From contig NZ_JAUDRJ010000003.1 of NCBI RefSeq assembly GCF_030382115.1, positions 4,348,461 to 4,412,460 on the forward strand: a stretch of 64,000 nucleotides of DNA, given 5' to 3'. The stretch comes from Nostoc sp. GT001 (GTDB lineage Bacteria > Cyanobacteriota > Cyanobacteriia > Cyanobacteriales > Nostocaceae). The translations under genes were made by a program, and so were the position numbers. Shown one piece after another: positions 44,293-53,809 of this stretch; within the stretch, counting starts at the first letter, position 1, and each line of letters starts with the position of its first letter. The notes under the pieces were generated by a model, which saw only the letters and a list, made by a program, of their open reading frames with translations, was not told the DNA's origin and searched no databases.

Positions 44293-46458
44293 ATGACTTT
44301 AACTACAGATAGATATCAGGTTGAACTAGCAATACCTGATTACCAGTTAGAATCGGGATGTTCACATCCTTTCGGTGCAGTACCAGACAAAGATGGAGTA
44401 AACTTTTCCCTCTTTTCAGAACATGCTACCTCTGTGGAACTCTTATTGTTTGATCGGGATGATGCTCCGCAGCCAACAAAAATTATTCAGTTAAACCCAA
44501 AGATTAATAAAACCTTCCACTTTTGGCATATCTATGTTAGAGGGTTAAAAGCGGGCGCTCACTATGCTTATCGAGTTAATGGTAATCCTGATTTACACCG
44601 AGCAGGACACCGCTTTAATAAGAATAAGGTACTACTTGACCCTTATGCTAGAGGAAACACCAACACTCTTTGGCAGCGCAACGATGCTTTAGGGACAAAA
44701 GATAACGTGACTACATCTATGCGTAGTGTAGTTATTGATATATCTGATTATGACTGGGAAGGCGATCGCCCGCTCAATCGCTCAATGAGTGACACCATCA
44801 TTTATGAGGTACATGTTGGCGGATTTACCAAATCATCATCTTCCGGCTGCAAACACCCCGGCACTTTTTCTGGGATCATAGAGAAAATCCCTTACCTCAA
44901 AGAGTTAGGAATTACAGCGGTTGAACTCCTGCCAATATTTGACTTTGACGAAAAGAACATTCTTCGAGAAGTCAACGGTAAGGAACTAAAAGACTACTGG
45001 GGATATAACCCCCACAGTTACTTTGCTCCAGAAGCTTCATATTGTGCTTTTCCTGATGTTGGAAATCATATCAGAGAGTTTCGAGATTTGGTTAAGGCTT
45101 TACACAAAGAAGGAATTGAAGTCATTCTAGATGTAGTCTTTAACCACACCGACGAAGGCAACCATGAAGGCCCAACCATCAGTTTCAAAGGACTTTTTAA
45201 TGATATCTTTTATCACCTAGTGCATGGGGATAAGCAGTACTACATGGACTACTCCGGGTGTGGCAATACTGTTAATTGCAACCATCCCATAGTAGAAAAG
45301 TTAATTGTAGATTGCCTGGAATTTTGGGTGAAAGAGATGCATGTTGATGGTTTCCGCTTTGATGAAGCCTCCATCCTATCTCGTAGCCAAGACGGAGTAC
45401 CAATGATCCATCCGCCAGTGATTTGGCACATTGAAACATCAGAAACACTAGCTGACACCAAAATCATTGCCGAGGCTTGGGATGCTGGTGGGCTTTATCA
45501 AATTGGCGATTTCCCTGGATATCGTTGGGCAGAATGGAACGGACGTTTTCGAGATGATATCCGGCGCTTTGTCAAAGGAGATCCTGGAATGGTTGGAGCA
45601 GTTGCTTGGCGACTAGCTGGAAGTGCTGACTTATATCAATCAAGCAGACATTTACCCATTAACAGCATCAACTTTATTACTTGTCATGATGGGTTCACCC
45701 TCAATGATTTAGTTTCGTACAACCACAAGCACAATGAAGCCAATGGTGAAAACAATCGGGATGGTGTCAATGACAATTTGAGTTGGAATTGTGGGGTTGA
45801 AGGAGAAACTGACAATCCAGAAATTGATGCATTACGTCGGCGACAGATTAAGAATTTTGCAGCCATTCTCATGCTCTCTCTAGGTGTACCCATGCTTGTG
45901 GCTGGTGATGAAGTCAGACGTACCCAAAAAGGTAACAATAACGCTTACTGTCAAGATAACGAAATTAGTTGGTTAGATTGGAATCTTGCCGAGAAGAATG
46001 CTGATATTTTTAGGTTCTTCAAAGGGATGATTAATTTACGCAAATCCTACTGCCATTCTGCCTTACGTCGGAGTTATTTTTTCACTGGTGAAGTTAACGA
46101 ACGTGGGTTGGCAGACATTTCTTGGCATGGTTGTAAGTTGTTTGAACCAGGTTGGCAAGACTCTCATGCTAGAGTTCTCGCATTGACTGTTGGCGGCTTT
46201 GAAGGAGAAGCAGATATTCATATCATGCTCAACATGTATTGGGAGGATCTCGACTTTGAAATTCCTTCTATGAAAGGAAGAAGATGGTGCAGAGTCGTAG
46301 ATACTGCTCTTCCTTCGCCAATGGATATTGCAGAGCCAGGAGAAGAAACTATAGTTTCAAGTAACGTCTATCGTGTTAAAGAGCGTAGCGTTGTTGTTTT
46401 GATTTCTAAATGGTTTCCAGTTAATGAATTTCCAATTCGGAGTGAATTCAATGACTAA
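44293..46458 (+). CDS. glgX: Glycogen debranching enzyme (isoamylase type)
   Basis: This 721-residue GH13 enzyme hydrolyses alpha-1,6 branches of glycogen in the cytoplasm. It has an N-terminal CBM48 region (SGCSHPFGAVPDKDGVNFSL, HYAYRVNG) and a catalytic barrel with VILDVVFNHTDEGN, VDGFRFDEASILSR (nucleophile Asp), IIAEAWDAGG (acid/base Glu) and FITCHDGFTLNDLV. Length is typical of GlgX/TreX. Its last 8 bases overlap the AGE-STAS gene, so both form an operon. The shared element upstream links it with malQ. Confidence 0.93.
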   Translation: MTLTTDRYQVELAIPDYQLESGCSHPFGAVPDKDGVNFSLFSEHATSVELLLFDRDDAPQPTKIIQLNPKINKTFHFWHIYVRGLKAGAHYAYRVNGNPDLHRAGHRFNKNKVLLDPYARGNTNTLWQRNDALGTKDNVTTSMRSVVIDISDYDWEGDRPLNRSMSDTIIYEVHVGGFTKSSSSGCKHPGTFSGIIEKIPYLKELGITAVELLPIFDFDEKNILREVNGKELKDYWGYNPHSYFAPEASYCAFPDVGNHIREFRDLVKALHKEGIEVILDVVFNHTDEGNHEGPTISFKGLFNDIFYHLVHGDKQYYMDYSGCGNTVNCNHPIVEKLIVDCLEFWVKEMHVDGFRFDEASILSRSQDGVPMIHPPVIWHIETSETLADTKIIAEAWDAGGLYQIGDFPGYRWAEWNGRFRDDIRRFVKGDPGMVGAVAWRLAGSADLYQSSRHLPINSINFITCHDGFTLNDLVSYNHKHNEANGENNRDGVNDNLSWNCGVEGETDNPEIDALRRRQIKNFAAILMLSLGVPMLVAGDEVRRTQKGNNNAYCQDNEISWLDWNLAEKNADIFRFFKGMINLRKSYCHSALRRSYFFTGEVNERGLADISWHGCKLFEPGWQDSHARVLALTVGGFEGEADIHIMLNMYWEDLDFEIPSMKGRRWCRVVDTALPSPMDIAEPGEETIVSSNVYRVKERSVVVLISKWFPVNEFPIRSEFND

Positions 46459-48622
46459 CATAGGCTTTTCGTTTTCGGATTTGATTGCTGGGTATGTTAT
46501 CGGTTTTGATTCAGGTAAAGGAGATTTTGGTACTTTTGAACTTAAAACCTCAGATGGCAGGAAATTTAAAGTAGCATTGACATCAATGACCTATGCTGAA
46601 CTAGTACGCAATTTAGATGAGCCTTTCTTTGATTGCACTAGCCAAATAAGTTCAATGCTCGTTCCAAATTGCTATCTTTTCGCCTATGGCATTTTTTATC
46701 CTGAAGCAGGTGAACATAAATTTGAAGCTAAACACATAGTTTTTCTGGGTAGAACAGAAAATGAGTATCTTTTTGAAAGACCAGATTGGTGGGTCAAGCA
46801 GATACGAAGCCTTGGCGATTTTTACCTCAAAGCTCAGTTTGAAGATGGCGAAATTGATTATCGAAAATATCGCACAGGTATCGGTTTAGTTGGTTCCAAA
46901 GAAGATAGTAATCGTCAGGAGACTGACACCATTTCTCGCCTAGTTTACGGTTTTGCTACAGCCTACATGATGACTGGGGACGATCGCTATCTTGAAGCTG
47001 CGGAAAAAGGTACTGAATATCTGCGCCAACACATGCGTTTTCTAGATGAAGGCGAAGGAATTTGCTATTGGTACCATGCTGTTGATGTGAACCCAGGTGG
47101 TAGCGAACAGAAAATATTCTCCTCAGAATTTGGGGATGATTATGACGCTATTCCAGCTTACGAGCAAATTTATGCCCTAGCTGGCCCCACCCAAACCTAT
47201 CGGATAACAGGCGATCCCCGCATCATCAAAGATATCGAGTTGACGATTAATCTGTTTGACAAGTATTTCTTGGACAAGACAGAGAAAGGAGGATTTTTCT
47301 CTCACATCGATCCGATTACTCTCAGCCCCCACGCTCAGACTCTAGGCCACAATCAGGCCAAGAAGAACTGGAACTCGGTAGGTGATCATGCTCCGGCTTA
47401 TTTGATCAATCTTTGGCTAGCGACTGGCAAAGAAGAATACGCAAATTTCTTGGAGTACACCTTCGACACCATTGAAAAGCGGTTCCCAGATTATGACCAT
47501 AGCCCATTTGTCCAAGAACGTTTTTATGAGGACTGGACTCACGATACAACTTGGGGATGGCAGCAGAATCGAGCAGTTGTAGGTCATAACCTGAAAATTG
47601 CTTGGAACTTAATGCGGATGAACCACCTGAAACCAAAAGAAAACTATGTGGCTCTGGCAGAAAAGATTGCAGAAATCATGCCAGCAGTCGGTAGCGACCA
47701 ACAGCGTGGTGGGTGGTACGATGTCGTGGAACGCACCTTAAAACCAGGGCAAGAGGTACACCGCTTTGTCTGGCATAATCGGAAAGCTTGGTGGCAACAG
47801 GAACAAGCTATCTTAGCCTACCTGATCTTAAATGGCTCACTTGATAAACCTGAGTATCAACGCCAAGCCCGTGAAGCGGCAGCTTTCTATAATGCTTGGT
47901 TCCTCGATTACGTAGCTGGGGGTATCTACTTCAATGTTCTGTCCAATGGGATTCCCTACTTGTTAGGAACGGAACGAGGCAAGGGGAGCCACTCAATGAG
48001 CGGTTATCACTCGTTTGAGTTGGCCTACTTAGCTTGCGTTTATACAAATTTGCTGATTAATAAACAGCCAATGGATTTGTACTTCAAACCAAAGCCGGGT
48101 GGCTTTAAGGACAACATTCTGCGAGTTGCACCAGATATCTTACCACCAGGCAGTGTACGGATTGGCGATGTATGGATCAATGGGCAAAGGTATGCCGATT
48201 TTGATGCTGCAAACCTGACGGTAAAACTGCCGATTACTCAAGACGATCTCAAAGTTAGAGTCAGGCTTCTCCCGACTCAAGTATCTTTCGACGCAACGCT
48301 GTTAGAAGTGAGTAATGGTACTGCTAAAATCTCCTTAACTGGGTTATTGGATGCCAATGGTGTGGTACATTTTCAGGAAGCGATCGCCAAAGCTACAGAA
48401 CAGCCAATCAATCGTCTAGTCTTACTGCTACAAGAATTAGAATGTATTACTACTGCTGGTCTGAGGTCTCTGATTTTAACTAAGCAAAAACTGGGTTCTC
48501 ATGTTGAACTCTATATAGTTGGGGCACCAGAGAACGTGAAACAATTCCTGATGATGAGTGCATTTTGCGACAGCGTAACTGTTTTGGATCAGTATGAAAC
48601 TGCTGAGATGGCTAGTGTGTAG
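46451..48622 (+). CDS. AGE-family epimerase/isomerase with C-terminal STAS domain
   Basis: From ATG 46451 (GGAG 8 bases upstream) the protein is 723 residues. Residues about 110-570 form an N-acylglucosamine 2-epimerase-type (alpha/alpha)6 barrel (RLVYGFATAYMMTGDDRYLE, HDTTWGWQQNRAVVGHNLKI, GGWYDVVERTLKPGQEVHRF, HRFVWHNRKAWWQQEQAILA). Residues about 615-720 form a STAS domain (AKISLTGLLDANGVVHFQEA, ECITTAGLRSLILTKQK), with Thr at the usual phosphorylatable position. An N-terminal stretch of about 100 residues is unassigned. The fusion suggests a sugar isomerase under partner-switch control. Translationally coupled to glgX. Confidence 0.85.
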   Translation: MTNIGFSFSDLIAGYVIGFDSGKGDFGTFELKTSDGRKFKVALTSMTYAELVRNLDEPFFDCTSQISSMLVPNCYLFAYGIFYPEAGEHKFEAKHIVFLGRTENEYLFERPDWWVKQIRSLGDFYLKAQFEDGEIDYRKYRTGIGLVGSKEDSNRQETDTISRLVYGFATAYMMTGDDRYLEAAEKGTEYLRQHMRFLDEGEGICYWYHAVDVNPGGSEQKIFSSEFGDDYDAIPAYEQIYALAGPTQTYRITGDPRIIKDIELTINLFDKYFLDKTEKGGFFSHIDPITLSPHAQTLGHNQAKKNWNSVGDHAPAYLINLWLATGKEEYANFLEYTFDTIEKRFPDYDHSPFVQERFYEDWTHDTTWGWQQNRAVVGHNLKIAWNLMRMNHLKPKENYVALAEKIAEIMPAVGSDQQRGGWYDVVERTLKPGQEVHRFVWHNRKAWWQQEQAILAYLILNGSLDKPEYQRQAREAAAFYNAWFLDYVAGGIYFNVLSNGIPYLLGTERGKGSHSMSGYHSFELAYLACVYTNLLINKQPMDLYFKPKPGGFKDNILRVAPDILPPGSVRIGDVWINGQRYADFDAANLTVKLPITQDDLKVRVRLLPTQVSFDATLLEVSNGTAKISLTGLLDANGVVHFQEAIAKATEQPINRLVLLLQELECITTAGLRSLILTKQKLGSHVELYIVGAPENVKQFLMMSAFCDSVTVLDQYETAEMASV

Positions 48623-49186
48623 ATTGCGTTGAAAGACGTTTTAGTAGTCCTAAAAATTGGATAGCAAATACACAGTTTCAACAAAGAGAGTAGAGTTTAT
48701 CCAAAGCTATTAGGACTAGGCTCAATACAGTTCGGTTAAGGAAAGTTATTTGTTAAAATGAGTAAAGGGAGCAGGGGGAGCGGGGGGTCTGGGGAAGTTT
48801 TTCTCCCTGCACTCCTAGCCTCCCTTACTTATTCAAAGAGTATTGGGACTATGCTTTGTCTTTGACACAACTGCAACTAAATTCTGTATAAAAATACTAA
48901 ATCTGTTTAGTAGAATTCATCTCAAAACCTTGTACAGAGTTGGCTTTGCATTTGAGAAAAAATCTATTGGAAGGGGTAAAACTTAGACTATCTTCCCTTG
49001 TGGCAAAGATATTTTCCATCAAAAGCTACTCAGGACTCTTGGCTGTATTGTTGTTATATAACAACCGATTTTAAAGCCTGAACCCTAACAAAAGTGTCAG
49101 TCAATAGTTCTAAATATAGTCATAAGACACTCAAGGCTTAGGATGAGGCAAATAATTACAAATATCATCCCCAGAAAGGAGCTATT
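48623..49186. other. Repeat-rich intergenic region before the redox signalling operon
   Basis: It contains inverted AGTAGTCCTAA/TTAGGACTA (48643-48717) and a further imperfect pair CTCAATACAGTT.../...AGTATTGGGACTA around a polypurine GAGCAGGGGGAGCGGGGGG stretch (about 48720-48853). These look like nested short mobile repeats. The final 300 bases probably hold the promoter; no element matching the shared 50-bp motif was found here. Confidence 0.4.
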
Positions 49187-50848
49187 TTGGTTAATCCTGT
49201 ACTACTTACTGTTGACGATGACCCCGGAGTTCTACGAGTCATAGAGCGAGATCTCCGACATGAGTATGGCGATCGCTTTCGGGTACTACGAGCCAACTCA
49301 GGTGCAAATGCTTTAAGAGTATTGCAACAGGTAAAATTACGTAACGAAACAGTTGCGCTCTGTGTAGTAGACCAGCGGATGCCACAAATGTCGGGCGTGC
49401 AGTTCCTGGAACAGGCTATGCAAATTTTCCCGTCTGCAAAACGAGTTTTACTAACAGCTTATGCAGACACCGATGCTGCTATCTCTGCGATAAATACAGC
49501 AAAGATTGATTACTATCTTCTCAAACCTTGGGAGCCGCCACAAGACCTTCTGTATCCAGCTCTGAGCGATTTATTAGACGATTGGATTTCGTCATACCGC
49601 CCACCCTTTGAAGGTATCCGCGTTATTGGCTCTCGTTGGTCGCCCAAGAGTCATCACATTAAGGACTTCTTGGCCCGCAACTATATGCCTTATCAGTGGT
49701 TGGACATTGAGGTAGAAGAAGAAGCGCGTGAGTGGGTTAGATATGCTCAATGTAATACCGCGCATTTGCCACTAGTAGTTTGCCCTGACGGTTCGTATCT
49801 CATACAGCCAACGCACGCCGAAATTGCTGAAAAAATCGGGTTGAAGATGCAGGCCCAAATGCCCTTTTACGATTTGGCGATCGTGGGGGCTGGACCAGCT
49901 GGTTTAGCAGCAGCAGTCTATGGAGCTTCTGAAGGTCTACGCACAGTATTGATTGAAAAAGAAGCTCCAGGGGGTCAAGCAGGGACGAGTTCCCGGATCG
50001 AGAACTATTTAGGCTTTCCCCAAGGAATTCCTGGATCGGAATTAGCTCGCCGCGCCGTTACTCAAGCTAAACGATTCGGAGTAGAGATTCTCTCGCCTCA
50101 AGAGGTAATTGACATTCGCTTGCAAGATTGTTATCGCATCATTAAGCTGAAAGATGGGACAGAATTAAGCTGTTACGCATTGCTGATTGCGACAGGTGTT
50201 TCATATCGTAAGCTTAATGTGCCTGGGATTGAGAATGTGACTGGGGCCGGTGTATACTACGGTGCGGCAATGACCGAAGCACTCTCCTGCCAAAATGAAG
50301 ATGTTTATGTAGTTGGCGGAGCTAACTCAGCCGGGCAGGCTGCGGTGTACATTTCTAAGTATGCTCGCCGTGTGACTATATTGGTACGCGGCAACTCACT
50401 GGCTACAAGTATGTCAAAGTACTTGATAGACCAAATCTTAGCAACAGACAATATCACGGTACGGTTTCACTCTCACATTGTCGAGGTTCATGGCCAGACT
50501 AACCTAGAAGCAATTACGATCGCTGACACTAAAACCCACGAAAAGGAAACTATTCCCACAAAGTTGCTGTTCATTTTAATTGGCGCCAACCCACACACTG
50601 ATTGGCTGGCTGGAATTGTGGACAGAGACGAACAAGGGTTTATCTTAACTGGGCCAAGCTTGATACCCGATAAACGATGTTCAAAGGCATGGAAACTGGA
50701 TCGCCAACCCTTCCTGCTGGAATCGAGTGTACCAGGCATATTTGTAGCTGGAGATGTGCGTAATGGGTCTGTGAAGCGAGTTGCTTCTGGCGTCGGAGAG
50801 GGTGCGATCGCTATTCAGTTCATCCATCAATATCTCAGTAAGGTGTAA
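49187..50848 (+). CDS. Receiver-glutaredoxin-like-TrxR-like fusion
   Basis: This 553-residue protein begins at TTG with AAAGGAG 5 bases upstream. Residues 1-130 are a response-regulator receiver (TVDDDPGVL, phospho-acceptor Asp62 in VVDQRMPQMSG, LLKPWEPP). Residues about 145-215 are thioredoxin/glutaredoxin-like (GSRWSPKSHHIKDFLARNYM) without a CxxC. Residues about 225-550 are a thioredoxin-reductase-type FAD/NAD(P) module (LAIVGAGPAGLAAAVYGASE, VVGGANSAGQAA). The usual CxxC reads YYGAAM here, so disulfide reduction as in TrxR is unlikely. It forms an operon with the kinase 2 bases downstream. Confidence 0.85.
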   Translation: MVNPVLLTVDDDPGVLRVIERDLRHEYGDRFRVLRANSGANALRVLQQVKLRNETVALCVVDQRMPQMSGVQFLEQAMQIFPSAKRVLLTAYADTDAAISAINTAKIDYYLLKPWEPPQDLLYPALSDLLDDWISSYRPPFEGIRVIGSRWSPKSHHIKDFLARNYMPYQWLDIEVEEEAREWVRYAQCNTAHLPLVVCPDGSYLIQPTHAEIAEKIGLKMQAQMPFYDLAIVGAGPAGLAAAVYGASEGLRTVLIEKEAPGGQAGTSSRIENYLGFPQGIPGSELARRAVTQAKRFGVEILSPQEVIDIRLQDCYRIIKLKDGTELSCYALLIATGVSYRKLNVPGIENVTGAGVYYGAAMTEALSCQNEDVYVVGGANSAGQAAVYISKYARRVTILVRGNSLATSMSKYLIDQILATDNITVRFHSHIVEVHGQTNLEAITIADTKTHEKETIPTKLLFILIGANPHTDWLAGIVDRDEQGFILTGPSLIPDKRCSKAWKLDRQPFLLESSVPGIFVAGDVRNGSVKRVASGVGEGAIAIQFIHQYLSKV

Positions 50849-50850
50849 TT

Positions 50851-52310
50851 ATGTTAGATGCTTTGCGTCAAGTGTCACTTTTTGCACAATTGACAGATGA
50901 GCAATTGCAATGGTTATCTGAACACGGCTGCGAACTATGTCTGGTTTCGGGAGAATACATAGCCATTGAGGGAGAACCACTAGACTATTTCTATGTACTG
51001 ATCGAAGGCGAAATTGAGTTTACTAAAAAGGTCGGCAATGCAGAAAAACACGTCATGAGTTTTGGTGCTGGAACATATACAGGTCATGAGTTGATTTTAT
51101 TAGATGTTCCTCACTATCTTCTCAACGTGCGTGCCGTGAAACCGAGTTATATGTTGAAATGGCACACAGATACTTTCTGGGAAATGCTGACAACCTGTCC
51201 GTCGATTACACGTGACCTTTTAATCATCACGGCACAACGGGTGCAAATGTTGGAATCTATGTCACAACACCACCAAAAGCTAATTGCACTGGGTACTTTA
51301 GCAGCTGGACTAGCCCACGAGTTAAACAACCCAGCAACAGCCGTTGTTCGAGGTGGGAAGCACTTGCAGAAAATCTTTCAACAATTGCCATACCTTGGAC
51401 TCCAACTCAATCACAGGCAGATGACAAAAGAACAACTGTTGTTTCTTGACAACTTGTTGCACTCAGTAATTGTACGTGCCAAAACACCCTGCGACTTAGA
51501 AAATTTACTTGCGCAGAGCGATCGCGAACAAGAAGTGACAGCCTGGTTGGATTTACACAACGTGCCTGATGGCTGGAAAATTGTTTCTTCCTTAGTCCGG
51601 GGAGGACTGGATACTCAATCCCTGGATACTATTGTGGAGCATTTACCCCCAGGATCACTCGCTGAAGTTCTAGCTTGGCTCGAGCCACACTCACAGGAAT
51701 TGAGTTGTTGGACGAAATTGACCAAAGTTCGGGGCGCATTTCCGAACTGGTCAAAGCTATTAAAGAGTACTCCTATATGGATCAGGCTCCGATGCAGGAG
51801 GTGGATATACACCAGGGAGTTGAAAGTACGCTGACTATTCTTGGTCATAAGCTCAAGGGTGGCATTAGTCTAACGCGCGATTATGACCGGAGCCTACCAC
51901 TAATCTTGGTGTATGGTAGCGAACTCAACCAGGTATGGACGAACTTGATTGACAATGCGATTGATGCAATGAGTGGACAAGGACAAATCAGGATTCGCAC
52001 AGCACGAGAAAATAAGTGTGTGCTAGTAGAAATTGCCAACAATGGTCCAGCCATTCCGCCAGAGATCCAAGAGCGGATATTCGAGCCTTTCTTTACCACC
52101 AAGGGGGTGGGTCAGGGAACAGGCTTAGGTCTAGTGATTAGTTACCGAATTGTTGAAAAGCATAAAGGCGAGATCCGCTTGTTCTCCGAACCAGGAAACA
52201 CCCGTTTTCAGGTTATTCTGCCCATATCTTTGGTTGAAAAAACATCTGAATGCCATCAATGCCAATTTATACCATCTGATGATACAACTATGCAATTTAT
52301 ACACAGTTGA
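50851..52310 (+). pseudogene. cNMP-domain histidine kinase disrupted by a frameshift
   Basis: The first frame (50851-51834) encodes a cNMP-binding-like domain and HisKA with GLAHELNNPATAV (His156). After EVLAWLE at about 51681 it shifts into noise. The second frame carries on with ATLTGIELLDEIDQSSGRIS and the HATPase (NLIDNAIDAMSGQGQ, EPFFTTKGVGQGTGLGL) to 52310. The paralogue at 35440 reads KWLEATLTGVELLNEI without interruption, so one G is missing near 51682 (GAGCC for GAGGCC). Probably the cognate kinase of the upstream receiver fusion. A recent mutation or sequencing error are both possible. Confidence 0.85.
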
Positions 52311-52326
52311 TTAAGGAGTGTGTGGG

Positions 52327-53502
52327 ATGAATAAATGGTTGAAATCTCCTGAATTACGTATTAGTGAAGATAAGGAAGAAGAACGGCACGCGACGTGGTT
52401 GGAACTCTTTTTTGATCTATTTTTCGTAGTTGCGATTTCGGAACTTGCTCACAATTTGAATCGGGATGTATCACTATCGGGCTTCCTTGGCTTTTTGATG
52501 CTCTTTGTGCCGATTTGGTGGTCTTGGATTGGAGCTACGTTCTACGCCAATCTATTTGATACTGATGATTTGGGACACCGACTCCTGACCGCTTTACAAA
52601 TGCTTGCAGTGGCGGCACTAGCTGTGAACGTACACGACGGGTTGGGTAAAAGTTCAGTTGGTTTCGCTCTTTCGTACGCTATTGCTCGGGTGTTGCTTGT
52701 CCTTGAGTTCTTACGTGCTGGAAAGCATATAGTTACAGCACGACCACTAACAACCCGAATCGTGAGCGGTTCTGGACTAGGGGCATTGCTTTGGCTGGTG
52801 TCGGCATTTGTACCAATACCACTGCGATTTGGGTTTTGGATCTTAGCGCTGACAGTAGAATTTGGAATAGTATTGACAGCAGGAAAGGCTGTGCATGTGG
52901 AACTGGCTCCCCACGCTTCACACTTGCCTGAGCGTTTTGGCTTATTTACCTTAATTGTGCTAGGCGAGGCAGTCTTAGCGGTAGTTAATGGGGTCGCACA
53001 ACAGCAGTGGAATTTCTCATCAGCATATACTGCCGTGTTTGGCTTGACTATTGCTTTTAGTTTGTGGTGGCTGTATTTTGACAACCTTGGTGGTTCAGCA
53101 ATCCAGGCTGCTCGTGCTTGCCGCCACATAAGAGCTTATCAGACTTGGGTCTATATGCACTTACCTTTGGTGATTGGTATTGCCGCTACCGGAGTTGGGG
53201 TGGAGCACGCTCTAGCAAGTGATACAGGTCTGGTACTGGCATCTGCTGAACGCTGGCTTATTTGCGCTAGCTTGGCGCTGTGCTTCTTTACCCTTGGAAT
53301 CATCTATCTTACAGGTGTGAGCACTGACACCAGACTACGCTGCAAAGTCCGAGCGGGGTATCGCTTTGTGGCAGCAACTGTTATTCTGATTCTCGCTGTA
53401 GTTGGCGCGGGTTTGTCAGGTATGGAGTTGATTGGGCTTATAGCTGTGGTTGGTGCTGTTCAAATTATCCTCGAGCTGCGTCAGACTACTAGTTTTTTAT
53501 AA
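52327..53502 (+). CDS. Low-temperature-requirement A (LtrA) family membrane protein
   Basis: This 391-residue protein starts at ATG 52327 with AAGGAG 8 bases upstream. RHATWLELFFDLFFVVAISE LAHNL is the hallmark of LtrA proteins, followed by about ten hydrophobic segments and HLPERFGLFTLIVLGEAVLA. LtrA was named for growth of Listeria at low temperature; its biochemical role is unknown. It follows the kinase by 16 bases and is likely part of the same operon, an unusual link to a redox receiver. Confidence 0.85.
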   Translation: MNKWLKSPELRISEDKEEERHATWLELFFDLFFVVAISELAHNLNRDVSLSGFLGFLMLFVPIWWSWIGATFYANLFDTDDLGHRLLTALQMLAVAALAVNVHDGLGKSSVGFALSYAIARVLLVLEFLRAGKHIVTARPLTTRIVSGSGLGALLWLVSAFVPIPLRFGFWILALTVEFGIVLTAGKAVHVELAPHASHLPERFGLFTLIVLGEAVLAVVNGVAQQQWNFSSAYTAVFGLTIAFSLWWLYFDNLGGSAIQAARACRHIRAYQTWVYMHLPLVIGIAATGVGVEHALASDTGLVLASAERWLICASLALCFFTLGIIYLTGVSTDTRLRCKVRAGYRFVAATVILILAVVGAGLSGMELIGLIAVVGAVQIILELRQTTSFL

Positions 53503-53809
53503 CAATACTTCGGACAAAATTAGGCAGCAATAACTCGGCAACCCGTACATCTGATCCCACTGTCTCTGTCAGGCACAGCGATCGCAACAAGGTGGGAAGT
53601 TAGGCAGTTAGTTACACCAGGAGCAAAGCGCACTCTCAATGTTACCAGCGAGCGATGCCTACGGCGGCAGTGCTACGCAACGTTGCATCAAGGACAGTCG
53701 CCTGTTCCATACCAATACCTTCACCACATATTTGGGTCTGAATCTTAAGGCTTCACGCAATGCTTTAAAGTAATGAGTTTCATAGTGGATGAAAAATGGG
53801 TATTTACTC
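53503..53809. other. Intergenic region with HIP1-type repeat
   Basis: It contains the dispersed repeat core GCGATGCCTACGGCGGCAGT at about 53653-53685. The 90 bases before it have an open frame (S-G-T-A-I-A-T-R-W-E-V-R) that may be gene debris. No intact gene is seen. Confidence 0.35.

Noticed and set aside
48720..48860. Possible ninth copy of the shared 50-bp element before the redox operon, around 48890-48950
   Set aside because: An ATAC block and an ACCTTGTAC block are present but their spacing is about 8 bases too long and the A-rich middle does not match.
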